From Rehmannia glutinosa (lineage: Eukaryota > Streptophyta > Magnoliopsida > Lamiales > Orobanchaceae), in NCBI GenBank assembly GCA_016081115.2, contig JABTTQ020000656.1:59013-123012 (forward strand): a stretch of DNA of 64,000 nt. Reading direction: 5' to 3'. Positions within the stretch are counted from its first letter, which is position 1. Each line of letters begins with the position of its first letter. Under the pieces are notes generated by a model. It saw nothing but the letters and a program-made list of their open reading frames with translations. It was not told the DNA's origin and searched no databases. The position numbers and the translations under genes are program-made. Of this stretch, positions 33,612-45,744 are shown in pieces.

Positions 33612-35211
33612 TACTACAACATAAATGACATTAGGTAATACAAAATTATAGCACTTTTTACATAAATCACATTATGTGACACATGATTGTAATACCTTTA
33701 CATTATAATATTTATGTAACACTTTTGTAGCACTTTATAAATATGTAACACTTATTTGTAACAGTTTCAAAGAAGTAACACTCTTTAAGTATCACTTTTT
33801 TTTTGTTATTGCTTTGATAACACAAATATGTATCACTTTAATTAAATAACACTCCACGTAATACTATATTTAATTAATTGTAACACTTTTGACTATATTT
33901 TGGTAACACAAAATTACGTCGCTTTAATTAAATAATGCGGACAATTTGTTTAGTTAATTGATATCACAAAATTAGGTAAAGACAAAAACAATATTTTTTC
34001 TTAATTTTTATTTTCTTTTTAATGTTTTAGTAATATTAATCTATAAATATTAATAAATGTCAATTTTAATAGATTTTTACCTTTTATTTTGCCTCTTTAT
34101 TGTATACGAGATTTTAGTTAGTTATTTAACATTAATATAATTTAAGATTTCATAAATAAAATATATTAATTATTTATTTGTTAATTTTTAATTTATTGTT
34201 ATTAATTCTATTATATGGAGTATATATAAGTGATACATAATCAATTGCTAAATATTATATAACATTACAAGAAACTTATAAAATACCAACGAATTTTATC
34301 GATGGAAACCATCCGTAGGCATTACCGAAGGTGTTTTATTTTTCTTTAAAATTTAATAATGTAATTAATTAAACACGCAATATCCACGAAAAAATCCCTA
34401 GGTAAATTTATTATTCTTATTTAATATTTTTAATTTTACTGACGGAAACTAATTTCGTCGGCAACTTTTTTTTAAAAAAAATTACCAATAAAAATTGATA
34501 TCGTCTGTAGTTACTTATTGATTTTTTCCATCGGTAAATTAATTTTTTATTTCTATAATTCATTTTATTTTTACCAATGGAAAATTAATTCGTTAATAAA
34601 CTTATTTGATATTTTTATTTATTATATTTATTATGTTCTTTAATATATAATATAATTTCTAATATAAAATATAATTTCTAATATATATATATATAGTATA
34701 TGATATAAATTTATTTTTATAGTTTATAATATAATTTTAATACATATAGTATATAATATACTTTCTAATATATAAGCATATATATATGTGTATATAAAAA
34801 TCAAAGCAAAAGATGCAATAAACTTAGCCCAGTGGCAAATTGCCACTTCTAAACAATGTAGGTATTGGGTTCGATGCTTCCGGGAGCAAAAAATCACTTG
34901 TTAAATGATAGGAAAAATGTTACATGAAGTGTTACATTTTGCCAGAAAAAAGTCTTATATTTTGACAAAAAAGTGCTATATTAGACTTATATGTAACATT
35001 TTATAATTATTTTTTTTAAAGTGTTATAATAGATGAGTACTTAATGTAACACTTAGAAAAAGTGGCACTATAGCAATGAAAAGTGATACCGTAAACTATA
35101 GGTAGCACGGGAAAGTGTATCACCATAAAAGTGCTACATATTGCCTATAGTAATATAATGGCTATTATGTAATATTTTTTGGTGTTACCTTATGTCACTT
35201 TTGTTGTAGTG
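33612..35211. mobile_element. CACTA-type non-autonomous element, 1600 bp
   Basis: The left end is TACTACAACATAAATGACAT (first base mutated) and the right end, reverse-complemented, CACTACAACAAAAGTGACAT; both continue with AGGTAA. GAA is duplicated at 33609-33611 and 35212-35214. The subterminal region is packed with GTAACACTT / AAGTGCTA words. A second CACTA-like sequence (from about 34267, TTACAAGAAACTTATAAAAT) and a SINE lie inside. No transposase. Confidence 0.75.
34815..34900 (+). mobile_element. tRNA-derived SINE inside the CACTA element
   Basis: TTAGCCCAGTGGC (A box) is followed after about 30 bases by TTGGGTTCGATGC (B box). The spacing and sequence match a polymerase III promoter of tRNA origin, and the rest does not fold as a tRNA gene. 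Confidence 0.55.
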
Positions 35212-36050
35212 GAATTAGATCTATTAAATGACCTGACAGAAGACTAACCCATATATGTAATGGGTGTGAACTCTTAACTTTAAGGGTATATCTCTTGTGA
35301 GATCCTCTAACAGATTAGATATGTGAAACGGATCCCAAATCCTAACCCCTATTAGACATATAGGTTAAATTGCAAAAGCCCCTCTCCCGTCTATCCTCTC
35401 TCCCTTTCTCCCAAAACCTCGACTTTTACATCAATTTCTACATCTCATATCCGCATGGAGATCGTTCCAATTTCTTCTTCGTCATCCATAGGCTTTATTT
35501 GAAAATCGAGTTTCGAGTTGGAGGTTCCAACATATGGGCTGGTTTGGTTTCATTCAGAATGGGTTTTGGTAGTAATTACTAGTTGGTCATGGAAATGCAA
35601 AGGCGTTCTGATGCTTGCAGATTTAAGATCTGTAGGATGCCATCTCTTGTGAATTAATAGACCTAAAAATTCTAATTTTATGGGACAAGGAAATAGTGGA
35701 GGCCTTAAATAATAAAACTCGAAGATTTCTGGTGAGGATATTTACCTATTTTCTTCGTTGAAGATAGTTGTCATCTTCAACTATTTGTCATCTAAGCGCT
35801 TGTTGATTTGACACAATAGATTATGAAGCATTTTAGAGAGATCTCTCTAAAATTGTATAACAAAGTAATTTTTTGTTTTGAGAAGAAGACGACTTTGGAG
35901 AAGATTTCTTATTTCGGTACAATTAGAGACTAATTAATAGCTAATTGTTCTCTCATTTGCTACCTGATCGACTTGTGATCAGGACTTTTACTTTCTTTTT
36001 ATATATTTTCATATATCTAAAAAAGAAATAGCTAATTGTTCTAAAAAAAA
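35212..36050. other. Non-coding interval
   Basis: No recognised gene. A 70-codon open frame at 35370-35582 has no family features and ends without context. Confidence 0.4.
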
Positions 36051-36465
36051 ACTAATACCTAATTAAAGAGCTAACTTAAGAAATATGTAAATAGACACCG
36101 GTTTATTAAACCAGGGTAATAAGTATATGATTACACCGGATTTGCAATCGGTGTCTAAACATCTGGTTTCTAAATAATTAAAGACACTGGTTTTAGATCG
36201 ATATCAAAACAACTGCTGTCTAATTTAAAATAATTTGTACAAATAGACGGTGGTTCCTTAAATCCGATGCCAAAATCGATTGTTTCGATTTGGGGATTGT
36301 TTTTCACAATACACACCGGTTTTGGGAAACCGCTGTTTATTATCAAAGGACATCACTAATTAGACATCGGTTCCTTAGAAAACCGCTGTTATAGGGGAAA
36401 AGACAGCAGAAAAGTCATAAAACCGTCTTTGTAGTGATGTCTATCAAAGCATTTTTCTTGTAGTG
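36051..36465. mobile_element. CACTA-like element, left end unclear
   Basis: The right terminus GCATTTTTCTTGTAGTG (36449-36465) is the reverse complement of a CACTACAAGAAAAA end. Inside, repeated GACACCGGTTT / AACCGGTGTC-like words form inverted subterminal motifs. The left terminus was not located. Confidence 0.55.
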
Positions 36466-36828
36466 GCTTGACTACTAATAATTTTAGGGAATAATTTAAA
36501 CACTACTTCAAGGAAACTACTAAATACATTTTAGTAGAAAACTAATACTTTTACGGAAAATCTAATACTTTTCAAAGTGCAAAGACTAATACTATATAGT
36601 AAAACTACGAATATCTATTTTGTTACTTGAAAATATATACTTTTAAGAGTATAAGTTGTAATTGTTTAATAAAAGCGCTACTTTTATATCCTTACTATTA
36701 AATAATAAGTTTTGTTACCTTGAATACATATACTTTTTGGAGAAAAGTGATCTTGTTTTTTAAAATTAATAAAATTGATACTTTTCAATTACAAAGTGAT
36801 CTTGTGCCACTATCCCTATTGATACTAT

Positions 36829-37070
36829 TGTTGAAAAATAGAAAAAACCATGATAGAAAAAGCTAAAAAACTGAAAGTGAGCAAGGCAAATAAAATATGA
36901 AAATATCGATTATGGTTGAATGAATTGATTTGCATTGATTACAAAGGAGGAATATATATAGTACTTAAGATCTTTCTAGAATTAACACGTCACTCTAAGA
37001 TTGGGTAATCCCATAACAATAACTGCGAAAGAACAAACATGCGAAGGAATACGCAGAGGAATAATCTTGA
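36829..37070 (-). repeat. 3' LTR of the Ale-like element
   Basis: Starts TGTTGAAAAATAG in plus orientation and aligns with 55523-55774. The inner boundary is approximate. 37071-37148 is the remaining 3' untranslated part up to the inserted element. Confidence 0.75.
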
Positions 37071-37148
37071 AAAAGAATCTATCCAAAATTTGATACAATA
37101 CATTTGTCATATGCTAGGCTTTGTGGGATTGGTATTTCTTTCGTGCAC

Positions 37149-38701
37149 TGTAGGTCCAAAGGGGTGTAAGTAAGGTTTAGAAGGAGGATTGAATAAACCT
37201 TACCAACTTTTCGATTTTAGTCCTTTTAAAATTATTACAGAGTTAATACACATCTAAGTCTTTGAGGGACAACAAAGTTAGTTAATCAGCAGACTTAGCC
37301 ACTCAATGCATTTCGATAGATTTGTTGATAGAATAAATCATTGCTTAGTCTAAACCTTAACTTGGTCACGTGAGTTTTTATTGGAAGACTTAACACCCTT
37401 GAATTTGATTTAACTTTGTTTTAACACTTGATTTTAGCATCTTGTTATTTTATTAGTTGGATAGCAAATTATCAGCTGATATAAAATATGTGTGCAAGAA
37501 TGTAAATATGCTGACATGTAAATGACATAAGTAAATTTTATACAGGTTCAAAGATGGGGTAATTCTTCTACTCCTCTCTTCTCCAACTCCTGGAGGAATC
37601 CACTAAGTAATGATCAGTTTACAAAGTGGTTATCAGTCTAGAGACAAGTCTCGATCACGCAGCTGACTTGCTCCTTGGACTCAGTCTAGAGATGCCTTGG
37701 TCACACAGCTGGCTTCTCGTCCGACTCAACTTCTTCACAGGTACTGCGCTTACTACTACTCACTTTCTCAAGCTTCTTGGATTTGATCACGAAGCTCTCC
37801 AATAACTTGACATTGGTTCGACCTTGAACCTTCCCACAATCCTCCTTAGAAAGTAGACCCCTTTTTGATTCTTCAAAAGTTTCCTCTTCAACAGTTTGAA
37901 GTTGTCTTTCCTTCACAGCTTGGTGTTGGATCGATTTCCTTCGGGATTTAGGCTTGAGGATTTTGCTTGAATATCTTGAGAATATTTTGCAGGTTATAGT
38001 TTTAATAATGCTTGTCTTTTCTCAATGAAATTCCTCAGCCTTTTATAGTGAACTTTCAAAAATCTGCCCGTTGAAGAGATAGGCTGATTTTCAAAAGTCA
38101 CTTGTGTTCATTGGCTTGTCTTTTCTTGGTCTTCAGTCTTGAGATGTAGACCTTTCCTCGTATTAAATGAATGTCCAGCTTTTCAGGTTCTGACATGAGG
38201 TGCAGTGCTTCCCATTGGTTTATTCCTTTTGCACGCTTCTGGGACTGAGCACTTTAAGACATGGCAACATGGAAGTATTACTTATTTAAGTAATGTTCTT
38301 GACTTTTTGTGCAACGGATTCTTCTCAGTTAACTCCTCTTTGCAGCTGCTTTTTCCCCAGGTGACTTGAGTATGCTCCAATGATTGAAAGACTCATCTGT
38401 CACTTCAACTTGTGGCTTGGCTTCTTGGGTTGACTTAACTGACTCTTCACACAGCTGTCCCTCAGCTGTTACGGCTTTATTCGAGTCCTTGCTCTTCTAT
38501 CTTGGCCATACTCAGATGTTCCTCAGCGGAGTCTTCACTTCACTTCTTCAGTTGACTTCTTATCTTCCAGGCATAGCTGACTTGATTCAGCTCATTCAAC
38601 CCTATCTATTACAATAAGAATTACGAGGAAAATGGGGTGCCAACATTCTAATCTAAGTTTTACATGGCATTCATTAAAATCTACAAAATAATTTCCCAAC
38701 A
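37149..38701 (-). repeat. 3' LTR of the 14 kb Copia element
   Basis: Aligns over its length with 49303-51201, for example GGGGTGTAAGTAAGGTTTAG, TTATTTTAT.AGTTGGATAG and TTTTACATGGCATTCAT. The small open frames at 37701-37916 and 38384-38617 lie in the LTR and are not genes. Confidence 0.88.
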
Positions 38702-38715
38702 ATTTCCCCCTTTTT
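38702..38715 (-). other. Polypurine tract of the 14 kb Copia element
   Basis: AAAAAGGGGGAAAT on the minus strand directly precedes the TGTTGGG start of the 3' LTR. It is the primer for plus-strand DNA synthesis in LTR elements. Confidence 0.75.
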
Positions 38716-39027
38716 GATGATGCCAAAACTTAAAATCATTAAGCAACATGTAAACAGCACAAATACATACAGACAATGCAGTAACAAAGAATGTATGTGT
38801 TGAATAGATCATTTTATTGATCATATCATTCTTGTCCTTTACAAAGCTGTTTACAAGGTGTATCAGAGCATACTCATATCTAGCAAACTACACATATCTA
38901 TACTAATATACAACAATAGAGAGACAATACATCAATACTTTATTGAATGCACATATGACTTACACACATATGTATTTACAAAAGTAAGATACACGAAGGG
39001 GTTGGCATCAATACTTCATCGCCTTCG

Positions 39028-42000
39028 CTACCTCCATCTTTCCTCTTCAGCTCTGTCATCATCAGCTCTCTTTCTTTTCTTTTCTTCTTCAGCTGCTTTC
39101 TTCTTTTCATAAGCTCTCTTCGCAACTTCGTCTTTTCTTTTCCTTTCTTGCCTTTCTTGCCGCAGCTGATCTTGCCTTTTATTTTCCTCCTCGATTCTTT
39201 TCACGTATTCAACATTCTGCCTAGCCATTTCCCGATTGACTACTTCATCATACCCAGCCCAGTAGATCCTTCCCTTCTTGCCTGGATCTACATATTCAAT
39301 GTTTTTGGGTAGAGGTCTAGGTTGAAAACCTCTTCCTCCACCACTTCTTCCTCCTCCTATGGGCGTATATTGTACTGGAATCTTCTTCTTACCAGCTGAA
39401 TGGCTACTTTGGTAGTCCTGCCGCCATCGCCTTCACGAGCCTTGGACCTCTTCTCCCAAAGACAAATCCCAGGCTTGGGCTATGGACATGTTTTTGAAAT
39501 AACCTTCGGATTCGAGTGTTTTAAATTTTTCAATGGATATTGGCTCGTCCCGTCATCTAGAATAGCATCTGTGTCCTTTCCTGCTGGAATGCCACCATAA
39601 GTTTTTAGTACTTCTAGAACACGGGCATCCGTCTTTCTTTCAACCTCCTTCATTCCTGCTTCCACAATCTTTCTCTTCTCAGACATAGGCACAATAGAGT
39701 GTTGGAGCGGCAGAGTCACTGGAAGTTTGCTGATTATCGATGCTGTGACATGACCTTGCTGAGGGGTTTCAGTAAGCATTAAGGTCACATCCTTTGACCT
39801 TTTCCTCTCAACAGCTTTTCCATTCTCCTTTGCTTCTCAACAACTGTTTGCTCATTCTCCTTCTTCTTCTCAACAGTTGTCTCTTCCTTCAACTTCCTTA
39901 GGTATTCCTTTCCCCCCTTTTTGGCGTCATCGAAGGAGAGAGGAACCCCTGGAAACATCCCAACGAGCATGAAATCCAGTCGGATGAGAGCGGAGTTCTG
40001 CTTCGAGTCTGCTGCGGCATGTGCTGTGCGGAATTCTGAGCGAGTGGCTTTTGATTCAGCTGCCACCAGTTTCATTTCAGCCATCAGAAGGCTGAACTTC
40101 TTATTCATGTTCTCCTCGACACGCAGAATTTATTTTCGATGAAATTCACGCAGTAGATCCATTTCAGTTGTGTGAGAGGCATGCATTCTATCAATATTGG
40201 CTTGCATCATCTGCTTCATATTAGCATTGTCAGCACTCCAAACTAGCATCTTATTGTACAATGCCTTAAAATATCGGACTTGCTCATATTACATTGTACT
40301 CTGCTGCTGACACCATTCCCTAATCCATACCACAATCCCTCGTAAGTCTGCTGTGAGGGTGGCATCTCTATTGTCCAGTCGCATATCTAGTGAGGCCTGG
40401 TGCCGTTCGATCCTCTCAATTTCTCCACATATTTTCTTGAAGATTTAACGGATCTCGGTGTACTTGGATTGGTGGCGGCCATGCAACATCAAAATCAAAG
40501 TTTGTTGGAACAATAGAGAGGTGGGAATTATCGGATACGCTTTCGGATGTTGAAACATTGCTGCTCTTGAGCTGTCTCTTCTTCAAGGTCGGGCAGCTCA
40601 ATTGAGAAAGGGAATGTTTCCTCAAATGCATCATCTTGCACATATGGGATCGATTGAACAATTGTTCATGCCTTTGATGATCCTGGTTGAGTCGATTCTG
40701 CTGCAGCTTTGGGAGCCTGCGCAGGTGACTTGGTCTCAGCTGGGCCTGGTTGATTGGATTTGCCAACTGACTGAGCCTCAGCTATCTTAACAGCTTCATC
40801 GACCTCAGTAGATTCTGCTAAATGAATTTCCTTGTCCTCAGCTGCATCATCAGCGTCATCGGAAGATGATGAAGCCTGAGGGCTTGGTTCATCATCAAAG
40901 TTGAAGTTTTGACGAGCAGCTTTAAAAGTTGCCTAACCCCTCCGTGGAAGAACATCCTCAGCCAAGTCTTTTTGAGGAGCAATGGGGGTGGACTCAGCTT
41001 CGTATTCAGATCCCAGAAAGGATATATCATGATTGTCACTAATCTCCTTTTCCGATTCAGCAATGATGACAGGAGGGATGCTCTTATCTCCTTGAGTTTT
41101 ACCTAGGAAGTCTCAATCTCCCTTGGGCCTTCAATACCTCCAGCTTAGTCTCAATCAGAGCGAGGTTTTCTACAATCCCTTCGACGATCCTTGTTGTCTT
41201 AGGGTCTTGGACATTGGCATCCGAATGAGTCTCAATCCATTGGATTGCACTTTCAGTGCCCATAGTGTTGACTCCCGGGGCATTCACAACCTGTTCTCGA
41301 TCGCATCGCATCAGCGTCTCGACTACAAAGCGATTTGGCACTTCACCGGGACAGACTCAACTGCTCGAGCCGTCAATGTCGATATCTTTGTGGTTCTCTT
41401 CCTTTTCCACTTTGGCTCATTTATGCAATGTGGAGTCATCGCAGATCCTCCGATTTGCCGCAGTGGAGTGAGTTTCCCTCGGTGCACACCACCGGGAGCG
41501 ATGATGGTGGGGTCACTCTTCTCCGGACTCCGCTTTTTGTTGAGTGCTCAGCCGTGGGGGCAGGTGGTAAAACACCTTCAATAGGGGTTGGCTCAACTTG
41601 GGTGCCCAAAGTCCCAGCCTCATCGCCAAGTCCCTTGGACCCATCTTCTGAGTGTACTGGGGACTTAGTTGCAGCTATAACTGTGGCAATCTGCTGCACT
41701 ACCCCCAACAGGTCTATTTCCAGGAGAGATTTTGAGGACTCTCCTAGTCCTTCCATCCACTGTTGCTCGTGCGCCAACCTGGATTCCCTTAGAGCTTGCT
41801 GCATTTCTGACTTCTCTTGTGCAGCAGCGGGATCCATGTCTTCATCATTTTCGGAGAACACATCAAAATGAGGGTGAGTGTGTTCTAGAGTTCCAGTGAA
41901 AGGACAAATGTTTGCCTTCTCCAATGCACGGGCTTGCTCTTCAGCTTTGTCTTTCTCATCCGCCTTTATGATACGGAGGATGTCCATGCAATTATCTTCA

Positions 42001-43450
42001 TCGAGAGCCTGTCATGCAGTGGTAATTCCTAGGAATTGCATTAATTCCTCTTCCTCTTCTATAAATTCGGGGTGTTCGAACTGCACCCTGGAGTTGCTTA
42101 GCTTCCATGCCCTCCATTCACGCAGACGGCGCTGAATGTCTGGATATATAGGTGAGTACATGATGAGATCATCATCCTTATTTTCTTCTTCCTGACCTTC
42201 CTTTTCTGGAATGGAAGGTAGCGTACTCTGCTGCTCTTCGCCTTCAGCAGCATCTGTGGAGACTGCACTTCTTCAGCAATCTTAGGAGTTTTCTCCAGCT
42301 GAGTTGCAGACTCAGCTGTCTTCTCAAGCTCTGAAAGCTTGAAGATTCTCTTCTTTCTCTTTGTCCTCACCAGAGGAATTTCTGGTTCGGATTCCTCTTT
42401 TTCAGGTACCTTGGCAGCAGGGGCCGGAGCATCTTTCTTAGATGGAGGAGCTGCCTTTCTTGGCTTGGCAGCCCTCTTCTTTTCGACGGCTGGAGAAGGT
42501 ATTTGGGCTTCCTTCTCCGCCTCGGCTGTGTGGGCAGAAGACACGGCTGCTCGGGCAGGTGACTCGGCTGCAGAGGCAGGGGCGTCCATTGACTTTGCTG
42601 CAGGGGCATCCTTCTTCTTTGGAGCTTTCTTCTTGGGAGGGGAGGAAACAATTGTATCCTCGGGGTCAGCTGATTCCCCCTCACTTGTATCCGCCCTCTT
42701 CGCATGAGCTCTCTTCTAAGCTCCTGAAAGGTTAGCCCTGATCATCTTCTTGTTTAGATGGAAAGGCTTTCCATGTTGAAGGGGAATGCCCTTCACTTCC
42801 ATCAGATGGCCAATGACTAGGGCATAGCCGAGTGATCCTCCAAAGGATCCATCTTCCTTAAACAATTTATTCACAACGTTCTGGCAGAGTCTGCTGTATA
42901 CGAACTCAGCCCAGTTAACTTTCTTTCCTTGAATGATCGCAGCCATGACGATCAGCTTAGTCTTTGACAGTTGATTGAAACTGCAAACTCCATATCCACA
43001 CATTTTGAGACGACATCCATCAGCTTGTGATAGTCGTCCTTCAGCAACTTCTTCTCAGCTGTGTAGATGACTTTCACAGCACACTCTGGTTTGGATACTT
43101 CTTTCCATGCAGCAGCCAACTTGACATCAGCTTCGTATATTTTCGGCATGCCCTCCGACGGCAAAAACCAGTGCTCCGCAAGGTCCTTAGCAGTAATCAT
43201 GATGTCCTTGCGGTGGATGGAGGACTTGATACCTTTGTCCTGCACCTCGGCATTCACATAGAACTGCTCCACCTCTTCCAGGTAGGTGTGCGAGTACTCC
43301 AATGTAAGAAAAGGCCTGAGACCGGACTTTTCCAGCATATCAGGTATATTCTTCACTAGGGTTTCATCGGAAACTGCTTTATCATTCCTTCGAAATCCAC
43401 AGTCGATCCAGAGTGGATTTGCTTTGATAACTTGACAAAATCAAGTTTTG
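39028..43450 (-). pseudogene. Extra 3' coding region of the 14 kb Copia, about 1,470 codons, frameshifted
   Basis: It starts MAPKLDFVKLSK at 43457 or just below, shifts frame near 43430, and continues with a compact domain at 42716-43400. That domain includes DMLEKSGLRPFLTLEYSHTY, FYVNAEVQDKGIKSSIHRKD, ITAKDLAEHWFLPSEG, KKVNWAEFVYSRLCQNVVNK and GSLGYALVIGHLMEVKGIPL. Next comes an Ala/Lys/Pro-rich low-complexity stretch with PPKKKAPKKK and KKRAAKPRK (about 42100-42690), then acidic and helical segments (41436-41987, 41099-41341, 39785-40108). It ends in a strongly charged coiled coil (KRIEEENKRQDQLRQERQER ... EERWR) with a TAG stop at 39028. The first domain recalls the N-terminal domain of plant transposon-associated proteins annotated as putative plant transposon protein, but I am not sure. 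A structural or nucleic-acid-binding role is inference. Several frameshifts make this copy dead. Confidence 0.6.
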
Positions 43451-44253
43451 GAGCCATTTTTAGAGAGTTTTACCGAATAAGACTTGATAAACTTTCTTGT
43501 GAATTTGTAGGGTTTTCAAGAGAAAAGAACTTGCTTGCTTCTGCTTTGAAGATGAACAGTTTTGAGTGTGGGGGAGAGAAAACTGAAAAATTAGTATATA
43601 AGGGTAATGAAAGGATGTGTTTTTGATTTTTGAAATTTGATTAAGATCAACGGCTCAGATTTAGCACGCCGAACTGCATTTAATGCGGCAACATTTCTAT
43701 CCAATCATATGCTTACTATGTAGCTTTTGACTGTACCCATCATTATTGCGCTGACATCATCTTTAAAAATATTCCCGCTCATTAAAAACGACTGCATTTT
43801 TGTCACATAGCTCATAAATGACTCAACTTATGTCAAAAGTGACTTAACTCAGCTTCTCTCCTTTCATTAAGCAAATCGCCTATCGCCTAACTCGTCAAAT
43901 TGACTTTCCGATATGGTACATTTCACTTGGCTGATGTGAAAAACTTGTTCATTTCTCACTGTCTATCTTCCATCTCTTTTGATTGAGTCTTCTGAGTATT
44001 AACTCAGCTATATTAACCCTAGCTCATGCTTAAGCTCTTTAAATCTTGATTCACATAAGGGCTTGGTGAAAATGTCAGCTAACTGTTTATCAGTTGAGAT
44101 GTATTCCAAAACGATATCTTTCTTTTCAACATGATCTCTTATGAAATGATATCTGACATCAATGTGCTTTGTTGTTGAATGCAACCCAGGATTTTGAGTG
44201 ATTGCAATAGACTTGTGTTATCACACATAATTGGAATTTCTTTTTCTTCAATT

Positions 44254-44497
44254 TCATAATCTCTCTTTCTTTGCCTCATCCATAGAGCTTGGGCAACTAC
44301 CGCCGCAGCTATGTACTCGCTTCAGCTGTGGATGTGGCTGTTGAGTTTTGCTTTTTGCTAAACCAGGAAACCAATCTGTTTCCAAGAATTTGACATGTAC
44401 CCGAAGTACTCTTCCTGTCAACTCTACATCCAGCATAGTCTGAGTCGGAGTAACCAATAAGCTTGAATCCACCTTCCTTTGGATACCGTAGTTTCAC
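44254..44497 (-). pseudogene. Copia RNase H, 14 kb element
   Basis: GYSDSDYAGCRVDRKSTSGT followed by NRLVSWFSKKQNSTATSTAEA is the conserved N-terminal half of Copia RNase H, with the D-S-D-Y-A-G active-site block. The frame breaks at the end, where the helix-rich C-terminal half would follow. It removes RNA from the RNA:DNA hybrid during reverse transcription. Part between RT and RNase H (44500-44890) is scrambled by frameshifts. Confidence 0.85.
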
Positions 44498-44599
44498 TTC
44501 CTAAAGATCCCTTCAAATATTTTAGATTCTCTTAGCTAATCATGTGACTCTCCTTTGGTGCAGATTGAAATCGCACATACACCTATCGCAAAGGTGATG

Positions 44600-45635
44600 T
44601 CCGCCCGCTAGCCGTTAATTAGAACAATGAACCAATAACTGCTTTGTATCTTGTTTGATCTACAAATTTTTACCATCCGCATCCATGTCCATCTTGATTG
44701 ATGTATTCATTGGTATTTTCACGGAAGACTTCTCTTCCATATCTAACTTCTTCATTAAATCTCTAGTGTACTTTGTTTGACTTATGAAGGTTCCATCCTT
44801 CACCGCTTAACTTGAAGTCCTAGGAAGAAGGTTCGCTCTCCCATCATGCTCATTTCAAATTTACTGCATGAGGTTTGAGAACTTATCACACATCTCTTTG
44901 TTTGTGGATCCAAAAATGATATCATCCACATATATTTGAACAAGCAAAGATATCTTGTCCATCTTGATTTGTGAAAAGTGTTCTGTCCACTTTGCCTTTG
45001 GTAAATCCGTTGTCAGTCAGAAATTGAGACAATGTATCATACCATGCTCTTGATGCTTGCTTTAGTCCATATAGAGCTTTCTTGACCTTGTACAACTTAT
45101 CTCCAAGAGTCTTCTGCTCAAAGCCTGGAGGTTGCTCAACATAGACTTCTTCTTCCAACAATCCATTTAAAAATGCACTTTTCACATCCATTTGATATAC
45201 AATGAAGTTTTTGTGTGCAGCATAGGCAAGAAACATCCTTATTGCTTCTAGTCTAGCAACAAGAGCAAATGTTTCATCAAAATCTATTCTCTCTTCTTGG
45301 CAATACCCTTTGGCTACCGATCTTGCTTTGTTTCTTACCACAGATCCTTCCTCATTCATCTTGTTTCTGAAAACCCATTTTGTGCCAATAACATTTTGAT
45401 GGGTTGGTCTTTGTACCAATTCCCATACCTTGTTCCTTTCAAACTGATTTAGCTCTTCTTGCATGGCTTGAATCCAAAGGTGTGTGTCATCCAATGCTTG
45501 GGACACATCTTTTGGCTCTATTTGAGAAATAAAACAAGTGAACATTGCTTCTTGTTGAGCTCTGGATCTGGTTCTTACACCATCTCTCACATCTCCAATG
45601 ACTAGCTCTGGTGGATGGTCTCTCAGCCATCTCAC
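44600..45635 (-). pseudogene. Copia reverse transcriptase, 14 kb element
   Basis: The frame 45635-44922 covers fingers and palm: NKVWELVQRPTHQNVIGTKW, KARSVAKGYCQEERIDFDET, YQMDVKSAFLNGLLEEEVYV, QPPGF and KALYGLKQASRAWYD. The catalytic Y-V-D-D is encoded at 44921-44932, but one frame away, so a frameshift lies just before it (about 44940-44950). Downstream thumb sequence is fragmentary. The palm Asp in MDVKSAFLNG is intact. Confidence 0.9.
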
Positions 45636-45744
45636 ATCAGGTTGAAGTAAATCAGCTAGGTTCGCCGTCTTTTTGGTGTGTTGTCTTGAACAACTCTTTC
45701 ATCATCATTCAGCTACAGACTTTCCAACTGTCTTTGAGATTCAA

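Noticed and set aside
41123..42135. Plus-strand open frames of 71-178 codons
   Set aside because: They are antisense to the extra Copia coding region, whose minus-strand reading has coherent domains and coiled coils.
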